Assembly: GCA_034429695.1 (NCBI GenBank)
Contig: DAOUGC010000146.1
Coordinates: 1-27,888 of the forward strand
Direction: 5' to 3'
DNA from: DAOUGC01 sp034429695
GTDB lineage: Bacteria > Chloroflexota > Anaerolineae > Anaerolineales > Anaerolineaceae
Length of the DNA stretch: 27,888 nucleotides
Part shown: positions 6,809-14,217 of the stretch, piece after piece
How the letters are laid out: every line of letters begins with the position of its first letter
How positions within the stretch are numbered: the stretch's first letter is position 1
Notes under the pieces: generated by a model
Database searches by the model: none
The model's input: the letters and a program-made list of their open reading frames with translations, nothing else
Told to the model about the DNA's origin: nothing
Translations under genes and position numbers: made by a program

Positions 6809-8578
6809 GTGCGAAAAGCAGAAGTACCTTTTCTGGCTGACTGGTTTGCGATCTCATTTCGCTGGCTGGCGCTGTTCGGCCTGACCACTGCTGTGGGTCT
6901 GGCTGAGGAGTGGAGTGTTCCGATTCTGATCCTGCTGATCTTGAGCGCGATCTGGAACGGATTTGTCACGCTGCTGGCGGTCAGCAACCGGCGTTTACCG
7001 GGCCACAGGGCGATCAATGTGGCCGTGGATGTGGTCACCGGCATGTTGTTGTATTTCTCAGGCAGTGGGGAGGGGGTGTTGGCCTGGGCAGGCTTGCTGC
7101 CGTTAATCTCAGCAGCCATTTATTATGAATGGCTGGCTGCGCTTGTGGCTGCGGTGGCGCTTTCGGTGGTGCAGACGGGGCTGTTGTTTATCATCACGGG
7201 TCCAAAATTTACATGGCTGTATGCCGGTGTGATCACGCTGGTCAACTGTGCGGCAGGCGGCATCATGGGCTATCTGGCAAAATTGCTCATGCGCTACATC
7301 CGACGCAATTACCAGCGGTCAATGAACCAGCGCAGGGAAATCGAAAGCCGGGTTAAACTTTCCGAACGTGAGCGCATGCGCGTGCTGTACAGCATGACCG
7401 AAACGTTGTCAGGCACGCTGGATTACCAGGTGGTGCTTGACTCAGCGCTTGATCTCTCCATTGCCTCATTGGAAGAAAATGATCGCGCTGCTGCTGATCT
7501 GGCTGCGGCGGTGCTGCTGTTCAGGGAGGATCTGCTGGTGGTGGAAGCCATCCGGCGTTTCCCGGCACACGACAGCAAAGTGTCCCTGCCGGTTGAGGAT
7601 GGGGTCTTGTTGAAGACCATGCAGAGCGGCGCCCCGCAGTTGATTACCTCACCTTCCGACGACCCGGAACTGCATCAGCTCTCCGGCTTGCAGGGCATGG
7701 GCAGCCTGTTGTGCCTGCCGTTGATCCGCGGGTTGAACGCTTTTGGGTTTATGCTGTACGCCCACCCCAGGCCGGATTTCTTTTCGCCCGAAAAACACGA
7801 ATTGCTCGAGATGATCAGCCGCCAGGCGGTGATTGCCATTCACAATGCGCGGCTGTACACCCAACTGCAACAGGAAAATGAGCGCATTCTGGAAACGCAG
7901 GAAGAAACGCGCAAGAAACTGGCGCGCGATCTGCATGATGGTCCCACCCAGTCGGTGGCAGCCATAGCCATGCGTGCCAGCATTGCCCGCAAGTTGTTTG
8001 AACGTGATCAGAATGAGGGCCTGGAGGAACTCATGCGGATCGAAGACCTTGCCCGCCGTACCACGCAGGAGATCCGCCACATGTTGTTTACCCTGCGGCC
8101 CCTGGTGCTGGAGAGCGAAGGGTTGGAATCGGCGTTGACCACCATGGCGACCCGCATGCGCGATACCTACCAGCAAAACGTGGTCATAGACGTGGATGCC
8201 GCCGTGATCGAACAACTGGAAATCAGCAAACAGACGGCTGTCTTTTACATCGTTGAGGAAGCCGTCAACAACGCGCGCAAACACGCCAGTGCCAGCAAAA
8301 TTGAGGTGCATCTGAAAGCCATGGACAGCCGCAACACCCCCGAGGTGGAGGGCATTGCCCTGCTTGAGGTGGCTGACGATGGTCAGGGTTTTGATATGCA
8401 ATCGGTGACAAAAAGCTATGACCGGCGCGGCAGCCTGGGCATGGTCAACCTGAGTGAACGCACCGAATTGGTGAACGGGTTGCTGCAGATCAAGTCGGCG
8501 CCGGGCAAGGGAACCCGGGTGAGGGTGTACATCCCGCTCACCCCTGAAGCAGCCGACCGGCTGCATCACCGCACATAA
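6809..8578 (+). CDS. Membrane sensor histidine kinase (GAF, HisKA_3, HATPase_c), orphan
   Basis: Autophosphorylating sensor kinase of the NarX/DegS/LiaS type (HisKA_3), 589 aa, inner membrane. Several transmembrane helices cover about residues 15-165, followed by a charged juxtamembrane helix (about 166-195) and a GAF-like sensor domain (about 195-350). The dimerisation/phosphoacceptor box is LARDLHDGPTQ with His376. The ATPase has an N-box EEAVNNARKH (483-492), G1 DDGQGFD (523-529) and G2 GSLGMVNLSER (541-551). All key catalytic residues are present, so the kinase should be active. A stop codon lies two codons upstream, and GTG at 6809 is the first possible start. It has no Shine-Dalgarno, consistent with a leaderless transcript. 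No response regulator is encoded in the window. A NarL-family partner is expected elsewhere. The signal is unknown. Confidence 0.93.
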   Translation: MRKAEVPFLADWFAISFRWLALFGLTTAVGLAEEWSVPILILLILSAIWNGFVTLLAVSNRRLPGHRAINVAVDVVTGMLLYFSGSGEGVLAWAGLLPLISAAIYYEWLAALVAAVALSVVQTGLLFIITGPKFTWLYAGVITLVNCAAGGIMGYLAKLLMRYIRRNYQRSMNQRREIESRVKLSERERMRVLYSMTETLSGTLDYQVVLDSALDLSIASLEENDRAAADLAAAVLLFREDLLVVEAIRRFPAHDSKVSLPVEDGVLLKTMQSGAPQLITSPSDDPELHQLSGLQGMGSLLCLPLIRGLNAFGFMLYAHPRPDFFSPEKHELLEMISRQAVIAIHNARLYTQLQQENERILETQEETRKKLARDLHDGPTQSVAAIAMRASIARKLFERDQNEGLEELMRIEDLARRTTQEIRHMLFTLRPLVLESEGLESALTTMATRMRDTYQQNVVIDVDAAVIEQLEISKQTAVFYIVEEAVNNARKHASASKIEVHLKAMDSRNTPEVEGIALLEVADDGQGFDMQSVTKSYDRRGSLGMVNLSERTELVNGLLQIKSAPGKGTRVRVYIPLTPEAADRLHHRT

Positions 8579-8613
8579 AAATCGGGCTGCCCAAACCATC
8601 GGCGCCCGATTTT
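8577..8613. terminator. Bidirectional terminator between convergent genes
   Basis: AAAATCGGGC (8578-8587) pairs with GCCCGATTTT (8604-8613) around a 16-nt loop. It has T tracts on both sides (five on the minus strand) and sits between the kinase stop and the S9 peptidase stop. Confidence 0.65.
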
Positions 8614-8656
8614 GAATTAACTGGTAGTTGACTTCCGCTGAATCCCCTGTCGGAGG

Positions 8657-10555
8657 TTATTCAGGGGTGAGTACGTGCTGTTGAAGGAATGTCTCCACCT
8701 GTTCAAGATAATCCTGCAGGGTGCCTGCCATCTGGAAGCCGTGACCCTCACCCGGGTACAAGCGGTAAATGTGCGGCACACCTTTTTTTCTCAACTCCGC
8801 AACAATCGTTTCAGACTGGGCAGGGGGCACCACTGCATCCTCATCACCCTGGAAAATCGCCAGTGGGGTGCGAATGGCGGCGGCATGAAAAATTGGCGAC
8901 CGGGCGCGGTAACGTGCTTCATCCTGCGGGAGCACACCCACCAGCAGATCATTGTAGCGTCGTTCCAACTTATGCGTTTCCTGTGCCAGGGCAACCAGGT
9001 CACTCACACCGTAACGGCAAACTGCAGCTCGAAACAGCCCGGGATGACGAATCAATGTGTTGAGCACGGTAAAGCCACCCGCGCTGCCGCCAGTGATGAT
9101 CAAACGCTGCGGGTCAGCCAGACCCTGTTCCACCAGCGCCTGCGCGCCGCCGGCAGCATCTTCCACGTCTGTCAGCCCCCAATTTTGCAGGAGGGTATCC
9201 TGATAGGAACGCCCAAAACCAGTGCTGCCACGGTAATTGACCGACAGCCAGCCGTAACCGCGGGTGGTGAAATACTGTGTTTCAGGTTCGAATATATTGG
9301 CCGCCACTGAGGTGGGGCCTCCGTGGATGTCAACCATGACGGGTGGAAGTCCACTGACGGTATAACGCGGGTTGTGCGGTGGATAATACCAGCCGTATAC
9401 GGTCTGCCCGTCAGGAGCGGTCCAGTGGATCAGGCGCGGCTTGGAGTACACGTCGCGCGGCAGGGTCTCGCCGCTGCTGCGCGCTGCCACGCGCAGTCCT
9501 GCGCCGGTCCAAATCACCACCCGGGCTGGAATGTCCGGTGCTGATGCCAGAAAAGCAAGATCGCCGTTGACCGGGTTGACGCTGATCTGTTCCAGCCAGG
9601 TGTACGGCGCGGTTGGAATCTGCTGCGGCAGACCTTCATCCAGATCCACCTGCCATAAACTGCCCTCACCGCGGGTATGGTTGATGAAATAAATACCGGT
9701 TGAATCAGGCCGCCAGGCAAAAGAGCGCAAACCCTGTACCCAGGCGGGCAGCGCCAGGGTCCATTCACTTTTGTCCACCAGGATGTGTGTCTCGCGGCTG
9801 GCAGTATCCATGAGCATCAGTTTGTCCCACTCCTCATCCCGCAGGACATACGCCAGCCAGCGTCCGTCCGGTGAAAATTCGGGCTGCAGGGTAACGGTGT
9901 TGGGAGCGTCAGGCAGGAAAAAGGTATCCACAACCTGCAGGTTGTCATCCAGCCGGGCGAACGCCAGGCGGGTGTGATCCCACGGCATGGCGGGAAAATT
10001 CCACTCCACCCAGGCCAGCATGCGTCCACCGGGGTGCCAGACCGGTTGCATGTAAAAATCAGCGCCACTCGCAATGGACACCGGTGGGTCCCCGCGGACG
10101 ACACCCACCAGCATGAGATGGTCATTCTCTGCCGCATCATGATGGACGTACACGACCGAACGCCCATCCGGCGCAATGGCCGGTGCGGCGCTGTTGCCCG
10201 TTGGGGGGGTGATGGGTGCGGGCAGGTCGCGCCCTGGCCGGCAGGCATACAGGCGGCCGTCTGAAGCGGCAAAGACCACCCTGCCGTTCAGCGCATCAAA
10301 TTCGCCGCCGGCGAAACTGACCGTGCCGCGCACTTTTTGTTCGTAAAGGCGTTCATACGGGGCGCTGCCCGGCTCGTCTTCCACCAGCACGCCGCGCCCG
10401 TTGCGTTTTTGCACCCAGTACAGGCGGCCGGTTGAGCGGTCAAAACGAACTTCGCTCAGCCGTGAATCCTGGCTGAGCGAAAACGGTAGTATGGGGCTTT
10501 CCCACAGACCGAAAGGTTGTTCTTTCATGATGTTTGACATCAAGTTGTCTGGCAT
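8657..10555 (-). CDS. S9-family serine peptidase (prolyl oligopeptidase / acylaminoacyl-peptidase type)
   Basis: Cleaves short peptides, likely as a dipeptidyl- or acylaminoacyl-peptidase. The protein is 632 aa and probably cytoplasmic, because no signal peptide is seen. The N-terminal half is a beta-propeller gate with WD-like strands (FSPDGRWLAYV, WRPDSTGIYF). The C-terminal alpha/beta-hydrolase domain (from about 385) has the oxyanion strand DIHGGP. The triad is Ser491 in GGSAGG, Asp573 in GDEDAVVPP and His605 in GEGHGF. Everything needed for activity is present. The ATG at 10555 is 6 nt after the thioredoxin stop. Met codons at residues 6 and 10 are other possible starts, and none has a clear Shine-Dalgarno. 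It is the last gene of a three-gene operon with thioredoxin and a SixA-like phosphatase. The exact substrate is not readable. Confidence 0.93.
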   Translation of the reverse strand: MPDNLMSNIMKEQPFGLWESPILPFSLSQDSRLSEVRFDRSTGRLYWVQKRNGRGVLVEDEPGSAPYERLYEQKVRGTVSFAGGEFDALNGRVVFAASDGRLYACRPGRDLPAPITPPTGNSAAPAIAPDGRSVVYVHHDAAENDHLMLVGVVRGDPPVSIASGADFYMQPVWHPGGRMLAWVEWNFPAMPWDHTRLAFARLDDNLQVVDTFFLPDAPNTVTLQPEFSPDGRWLAYVLRDEEWDKLMLMDTASRETHILVDKSEWTLALPAWVQGLRSFAWRPDSTGIYFINHTRGEGSLWQVDLDEGLPQQIPTAPYTWLEQISVNPVNGDLAFLASAPDIPARVVIWTGAGLRVAARSSGETLPRDVYSKPRLIHWTAPDGQTVYGWYYPPHNPRYTVSGLPPVMVDIHGGPTSVAANIFEPETQYFTTRGYGWLSVNYRGSTGFGRSYQDTLLQNWGLTDVEDAAGGAQALVEQGLADPQRLIITGGSAGGFTVLNTLIRHPGLFRAAVCRYGVSDLVALAQETHKLERRYNDLLVGVLPQDEARYRARSPIFHAAAIRTPLAIFQGDEDAVVPPAQSETIVAELRKKGVPHIYRLYPGEGHGFQMAGTLQDYLEQVETFLQQHVLTPE

Positions 10556-10561
10556 TTGAGC

Positions 10562-10885
10562 TTACAGATGGGGCAGAAATTTTTCAATCATGCGATCTTT
10601 GGTCTGCAAGCCCGCCAATCGTTCAACCGCCTGTCCGCCCTTGAAGAGAATGGTGGTGGGTACGCTCATCACCTGGTATTGCATGGCGAGTTCGGCGGCT
10701 TCATCAACGTTAATATGCCGAATGGATACCCTGCCCGCCCATTGCGCGCCCAGTTGCTCGAGCAAAGGCTCCAGCCGTTTACACGGCGCACACCATTGGG
10801 CGCCAAATTCAACGATGACAGGGATGCTGGATGAGAGGACCTGATTTTGGAAATCAGATACTGATACTTCCTGGAGCAGCGCCAT
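10562..10885 (-). CDS. trxA: Thioredoxin
   Basis: Small cytoplasmic disulfide reductase, 107 aa, the normal thioredoxin length. The active site is WCAPCK (Cys32, Cys35), with Ala replacing the usual Gly of WCGPC, a change that is common and still functional. The cis-proline loop VPTTILF and the C-terminal helix are present. The start ATG shares one base with the upstream stop (TAATG), so translation is coupled to the SixA-like gene. The purine-rich AAGGGG just before that stop can act as ribosome binding site, which means it lies inside the upstream gene's repetitive 3' end. The S9 peptidase follows after 6 nt. Redox partner and role (general reductant or a specific target) cannot be told from sequence. 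Confidence 0.93.
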   Translation of the reverse strand: MALLQEVSVSDFQNQVLSSSIPVIVEFGAQWCAPCKRLEPLLEQLGAQWAGRVSIRHINVDEAAELAMQYQVMSVPTTILFKGGQAVERLAGLQTKDRMIEKFLPHL

Positions 10886-11421
10886 TACTTTTTCCCCTTG
10901 TCTTTTTCCTTGTCCTTGTCCTTTTCCTTGTCTTTCAGGTCACGCGGGCAGAGCAGTTCCACCAGGTCACCCTCGGTGGCGCCGTTGAGTTCTGACCATG
11001 CCTTGATCGGCAGTACAAGGTGAGAGATTGCGGCGGTCGGCAGTGATTCCACCTGCCCGCTCAAAATTTGCAACAGGCTCTCCAACCCGGGGTTATGGCC
11101 CACCACCAGTACACGTTCCACACTTTCGGGTAAATGTTGCAATTCGCCGAGATACGCCCCCGGTTCTCCCAGATAAAGCGAGTCAAGAAAGCGCACCTCA
11201 CCCTTGAAATCGGTGGCTTCGATCACCGCTTCAGCGGTCAATCGAGCGCGTACTGCGCTGGAGGACAGAATGATCTGGGGGATCAACTCTTTTTCCACCA
11301 GCAATTTGCCCATCATGGGGGCGTCCTTTTTCCCGCGTTTGTTCAACGGGCGTTCCCGATCCTCTAGATCGGGGTCTTTCCAACCGGATTTCGCGTGCCG
11401 CATCAGGATTAATGTTTTCAT
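10885..11421 (-). CDS. SixA-type phosphohistidine phosphatase (histidine phosphatase superfamily) with Lys/Asp repeat tail
   Basis: Histidine-phosphatase-superfamily enzyme, 178 aa. SixA family members remove phosphate from phosphohistidine in signalling proteins. MKTLILMRHAKSGW carries the RH motif (Arg8, phosphoacceptor His9). RPLNKRGKKDAP is typical of SixA, a basic SSSAVRARLTAE segment follows, and VVGHNPGLESLL holds the second catalytic His (His109). The frame runs upstream to 11490, but the ATG at 11421 is preceded by AAGGA and begins exactly at the family's usual N-terminus. The last 17 residues are a low-complexity KDKEKDKDKEKDKGKK tail not expected in the family. First gene of the operon with thioredoxin and an S9 peptidase. 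Another substrate (small phosphate ester) is possible. Confidence 0.88.
   Translation of the reverse strand: MKTLILMRHAKSGWKDPDLEDRERPLNKRGKKDAPMMGKLLVEKELIPQIILSSSAVRARLTAEAVIEATDFKGEVRFLDSLYLGEPGAYLGELQHLPESVERVLVVGHNPGLESLLQILSGQVESLPTAAISHLVLPIKAWSELNGATEGDLVELLCPRDLKDKEKDKDKEKDKGKK
10888..10935 (-). repeat. Imperfect GACAAG/GAAAAG hexamer tract at the 3' end of the SixA-like gene
   Basis: The coding strand is almost pure purine plus C, built from GACAAG and GAAAAG/GAAAAA units. It encodes alternating Lys and Asp/Glu. It abuts the thioredoxin start codon and supplies its probable ribosome binding site. Confidence 0.8.
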
Positions 11422-11480
11422 GGGTTTTCCTTGACCATAAGTGACAATTAATGTTAATGTCTTATTGAAAAACCGAAAAT

Positions 11481-11489
11481 AGTATAACA
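11481..11489 (-). promoter_or_regulatory. Extended -10 promoter of the sixA-like/trx/S9 operon
   Basis: Reading the minus strand, TGTTATACT gives an extended TGn plus a TATACT -10 box. The start would be near 11474, leaving a leader of about 50 nt before ATG 11421. The -35 is weak. Confidence 0.5.
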
Positions 11490-11512
11490 CGATTCACCCG
11501 GTGACATTCTGC

Positions 11513-11541
11513 AGGACAGGTTATTAACAATTTGTTATAAA
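11513..11541 (+). promoter_or_regulatory. Distal rho promoter candidate with overlapping palindrome
   Basis: AGGACA (11513-11518), a 17-nt spacer and TATAAA (11536-11541), with TG at the extended -10 position (11533-11534). TAACAA-T-TTGTTA (11525-11537) overlaps the spacer and -10, as an operator would. Confidence 0.35.
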
Positions 11542-11628
11542 TTCAGATATCATTTGATTCCTTGACCGGTTCTGTGTTATGATCCTTCTCACACTGCTGG
11601 CAATGCTGGTGGCGATAATACCGGTAAC

Positions 11629-11657
11629 TTGCACAATCAGAATTGCCATGCTATAAT
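11629..11657 (+). promoter_or_regulatory. Proximal rho promoter with extended -10
   Basis: TTGCAC (11629-11634), a 17-nt spacer and consensus TATAAT (11652-11657), with TG at 11649-11650. The start is expected near 11664, giving a leader of about 180 nt before the rho ATG. Confidence 0.65.
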
Positions 11658-11682
11658 TTGAACACCCTTTCAAGAGGTACAC

Positions 11683-11730
11683 TTGCGTGTGATGACTGTC
11701 CGTTCGTTTGTTGAACAGGGCAGATGGTAA
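11683..11730 (+). CDS. Putative rho leader peptide (15 codons)
   Basis: Short ORF reading MRVMTVRSFVEQGRW, from TTG at 11683 to TAA at 11728-11730. AAGAGGT (11672-11678) sits at good spacing before the TTG; GTG 11689 and ATG 11692 are in-frame alternatives. It lies inside the rho leader about 20 nt after the predicted transcription start. Enterobacterial rho also has a leader ORF (rhoL), but this peptide is not evidently related to it. Codons just before the stop overlap AGGGCAG (11717-11723), which can pair with CTGCCCT (11768-11774). Translation could therefore control leader folding. Too short for statistical support. Confidence 0.35.
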   Translation: MRVMTVRSFVEQGRW

Positions 11731-11787
11731 ATTCCCAAACTGTATCCGTCAACCAATGACAATCGAACTGCCCTCGTTAGAAGGGCA
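11717..11787 (+). promoter_or_regulatory. Mutually exclusive stems in the rho leader (attenuator-like)
   Basis: Segment A, AGGGCAG (11717-11723), is inside the leader ORF. Segment B, CTGCCCT (11768-11774), can pair with A over 7 bp. Alternatively TGCCCT within B pairs with segment C, AGGGCA (11782-11787), over 6 bp with a 7-nt loop. Between A and B is a C-rich, G-poor stretch (about 11731-11775) of the sort Rho binds. No U tract follows B:C, so any termination would be Rho-dependent. Confidence 0.35.
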
Positions 11788-11842
11788 AGGCGGTGTGGTT
11801 TAATCCGAAGTTGCCGGGTCATATTTCACGAGACTCCAACAA

Positions 11843-13117
11843 ATGAGAATAGCTGAATTAGAAAACGCTCCTCTGGCAACGCTGCGGGATATGGCCAAGA
11901 AGCTGGACATCCCGAATGCAGCGCGATTGAAGAAAGAAAACCTGCTGATCCGCATCCGACAGGTTGAAGCGGAGAAAGAAGGGTTGGAGGTCCGCGGCGG
12001 CGTCCTTGAGATTATGAACGAGGGCATCGGTTTTCTGCGCACCAACTACCAGGTCAGCCAGGACGATGTATACGTCTCCCAGGCCCAACTGCGCCGGTAT
12101 GACTTGCGCAGCGGCGACCTGGTGATTGGCCATGTGCGCCCTCCGCGTGATTCGGAGCGGCACTACGGACTGTTAAAGGTTGAAACCGTCAATGGGATCA
12201 CTCCTGATGAGGCGCGTCACCGTCCGAATTTCGAGAGCCTGACGCCGATCTTCCCCGACAAGCGCTTTGATCTGGAGAGCGACCGGTCAATCCTGTCCAC
12301 CCGCCTGATCAACCTGATCGCGCCCATCGGTCGTGGACAGCGCGGCATGATCGTCTCGCCGCCCAAAGCCGGTAAAACCACCATCCTCAAACAACTGGCC
12401 AATGCCATCTCCACGCGCAACCCCGACGTGCACCTGATTATGGCGCTAATCGGCGAGCGCCCCGAGGAAGTGACCGACATGGATCGCTCGGTGGATGCCG
12501 AAGTGGTGGCTTCCACGTTTGACGAGCCGGTTTCTTCACATGTGCGCACGGCTGAGATCACCCTGGAGCGCGCCAAGCGTCTGGTGGAGATCGGCCATGA
12601 TGTGGTCATTTTGATGGACTCGCTGACCCGTCTGGCGCGTGCTTACAACCTGGTGGTCAACCCGTCCGGGCGTACGCTGTCGGGTGGTATGGACCCATCC
12701 GCGCTTTACCCGCCCAAACGGTTCTTTGGCGCGGCGCGCAATCTGGAAGAAGGCGGTTCGTTGACCATCATCGCCACCGCGCTGGTGGATACCGGTTCAC
12801 GCCTGGACGATGTGGTTTATGAAGAGTTCAAAGGCACGGGCAACATGGAATTGCACCTGTCCCGCCGCCTGCAGGAACGCCGCATCTTCCCTGCCATTGA
12901 CATTGAGCGTTCATCCACCCGCCGTGAAGACCTGCTGCTGGGTCCGGATATCCTGTCGCGTGCCTGGTTGATGCGCCGCATGTATTTGCAGATGATCGGC
13001 CAGCAACCTGCCGGGGCCGGCATGGACCCGTCTGTGGCAACCGAGGCTATTTTGCAGCGTCTCAACCGTGCCAAGACCAATATTGAATTCCTTGAAAACC
13101 TGGCGGAGGATATGTGA
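11843..13117 (+). CDS. rho: Transcription termination factor Rho
   Basis: Hexameric RNA-dependent ATPase/helicase that ends transcription, 424 aa, close to the E. coli length. The N-terminal helical Rho-N domain (MRIAELENAPLATLRDMAKK) is followed by an S1-like RNA-binding domain (GVLEIMNEGIGFLR, VYVSQAQLRRYDLRSGD). The ATPase core has Walker A SPPKAGKTT (173-180 region, Lys178), Walker B VILMDSLTR, the arginine-finger/Q-R loop region SGGMDPSALYPPKRFFGAARN and the secondary-channel segment EEFKGTGNMELHLSR. No insertion domain is seen. The ATG at 11843 has only a weak Shine-Dalgarno, so translation may depend on the leader. The stop overlaps the GTG of the downstream M23 peptidase gene. Autoregulation through the leader is likely by analogy with other bacteria. 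Confidence 0.98.
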   Translation: MRIAELENAPLATLRDMAKKLDIPNAARLKKENLLIRIRQVEAEKEGLEVRGGVLEIMNEGIGFLRTNYQVSQDDVYVSQAQLRRYDLRSGDLVIGHVRPPRDSERHYGLLKVETVNGITPDEARHRPNFESLTPIFPDKRFDLESDRSILSTRLINLIAPIGRGQRGMIVSPPKAGKTTILKQLANAISTRNPDVHLIMALIGERPEEVTDMDRSVDAEVVASTFDEPVSSHVRTAEITLERAKRLVEIGHDVVILMDSLTRLARAYNLVVNPSGRTLSGGMDPSALYPPKRFFGAARNLEEGGSLTIIATALVDTGSRLDDVVYEEFKGTGNMELHLSRRLQERRIFPAIDIERSSTRREDLLLGPDILSRAWLMRRMYLQMIGQQPAGAGMDPSVATEAILQRLNRAKTNIEFLENLAEDM

Positions 13118-14196
13118 GATCGACATCGGCACCCCAGCGGAAACCCTTTGGTGAAGTCTGGGTTCCCCGCATCTTATGGGGCGTTGCAGTCATCATGGCT
13201 GTTGTAATGGTTTTTGTGGTATGGCAGCGCGCCCTTGCGGTGTTTGCTCCAGAACTGACCGGCGAGCCTGTACCTGGGGAATTACAGGTGGCAGAAGCCA
13301 ACCCCAACATTAATCTCCCGGCTTACGCGCCCTCCAACGGCGGAGTGCTGGCAGTGGCTCGTTCGTTGAATGGGCACACGGTCATCCCCACCCGTGAACG
13401 CAGCGAGGCCGAGGAGTACACGGTTGAGAAGGGCGATTCGATCTTTGGCATTGCCAGCCAGTTTGACTTAAAGGCTGACACCATTCTGTGGGCCAACTAT
13501 GATATTTTGAACGATGACCCACATTCGATCTCAATCGGGCAGGTGCTAAAGATTCCGCCGGTGGACGGTGTGTATCATAAATGGAAGGAAGGCGATACCA
13601 TTGACAAGGTTGCCTCCCAATATCACACCACGCCGGAAAAAATCCTCAATTACCCGGGCAACCGCCTGGATCTCACCAATCCGGTGATCGAATCGGATAC
13701 ATTTGTGATGGTGCCAGACGGGTGGCGCGAGTACAAGCAGTGGGTCATTCCCACCATCTGGCGCGCCAACGCCGGTGCTTCAAAGACCATTGCGGGTGGT
13801 TGCGCCGTGCCTGAGGGTGGTGCGGTGGGAACCGGTTTCTTTACCTGGCCTGCGGCCAACCATTACCTGTCTGGCAATGATTATTTTGATGGACATCTGG
13901 GTATTGATGTCGCAGCGGGTACTGGCGCCCCCATTTATGCGGCTGATAGCGGTGTGGTTGTGTACGCTGCGCCAATCGGCGGTGGTTACGGCAACATGGT
14001 GATGATTGACCACGGCAACGGGTACCACACGCTGTACGCCCACCTTGACTCAATCGCTGTGGGTTGCGGTCAGAGTGTGTTCCAGGGCAACATCATCGGG
14101 TATGCCGGTTCAACCGGCAACTCCACCGGGCCTCACCTGCACTTTGAAATTCGTTACTTTGGTGGGTTCATCAACCCGTGGCAGGTGCTGCCGTAA
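13114..14196 (+). CDS. Membrane-anchored LysM x2 / M23 metallopeptidase (murein endopeptidase)
   Basis: Predicted cell-wall peptidase acting outside the cytoplasmic membrane, 360 aa. A single N-terminal transmembrane helix spans about residues 20-42. Two LysM-like modules follow, at about 101-149 (EYTVEKGDSIFGIASQFDL) and 153-201 (VYHKWKEGDTIDKVASQY). The C-terminal M23 domain has the zinc ligands His261 and Asp265 (HLGID) and His343 in HLHFE, with catalytic His310 and His341, so it should be active rather than a degenerate EnvC/NlpD-type activator. GTG at 13114 overlaps the rho stop (ATGTGA), with GGAGGA at 13105-13110, implying translational coupling to rho. A strong terminator ends the unit. 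Peptidoglycan is the expected substrate. Confidence 0.93.
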   Translation: MRSTSAPQRKPFGEVWVPRILWGVAVIMAVVMVFVVWQRALAVFAPELTGEPVPGELQVAEANPNINLPAYAPSNGGVLAVARSLNGHTVIPTRERSEAEEYTVEKGDSIFGIASQFDLKADTILWANYDILNDDPHSISIGQVLKIPPVDGVYHKWKEGDTIDKVASQYHTTPEKILNYPGNRLDLTNPVIESDTFVMVPDGWREYKQWVIPTIWRANAGASKTIAGGCAVPEGGAVGTGFFTWPAANHYLSGNDYFDGHLGIDVAAGTGAPIYAADSGVVVYAAPIGGGYGNMVMIDHGNGYHTLYAHLDSIAVGCGQSVFQGNIIGYAGSTGNSTGPHLHFEIRYFGGFINPWQVLP

Positions 14197-14217
14197 TTTC
14201 GTGAAGGTATGACATGC

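Larger units (their letters stand above)
11422..11842. other. Divergent 421-bp regulatory region between the sixA-like gene and rho
   Basis: This is the only long stretch without an annotated full gene. It holds the minus-strand extended -10 (11481-11489), two plus-strand promoter candidates (11513-11541 and 11629-11657), an operator-like palindrome TAACAA-T-TTGTTA (11525-11537) overlapping the first -10, and a leader of at least 180 nt for rho with a 15-codon ORF, a C-rich segment and alternative stems. Confidence 0.7.

Noticed and set aside
7649..8599. 316-codon minus-strand frame opposite the sensor kinase
   Set aside because: Fully antisense to the GAF/HisKA_3/ATPase coding region; no recognisable domain.
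11422..11490. Extension of the SixA-like protein to 11490
   Set aside because: It would overlap the -10 box and add residues not seen in the family; AAGGA precedes the ATG at 11421.
11756..11803. Second short ORF in the rho leader (ATG 11756 to TAA 11803)
   Set aside because: No ribosome binding site and no structural relation; probably chance.
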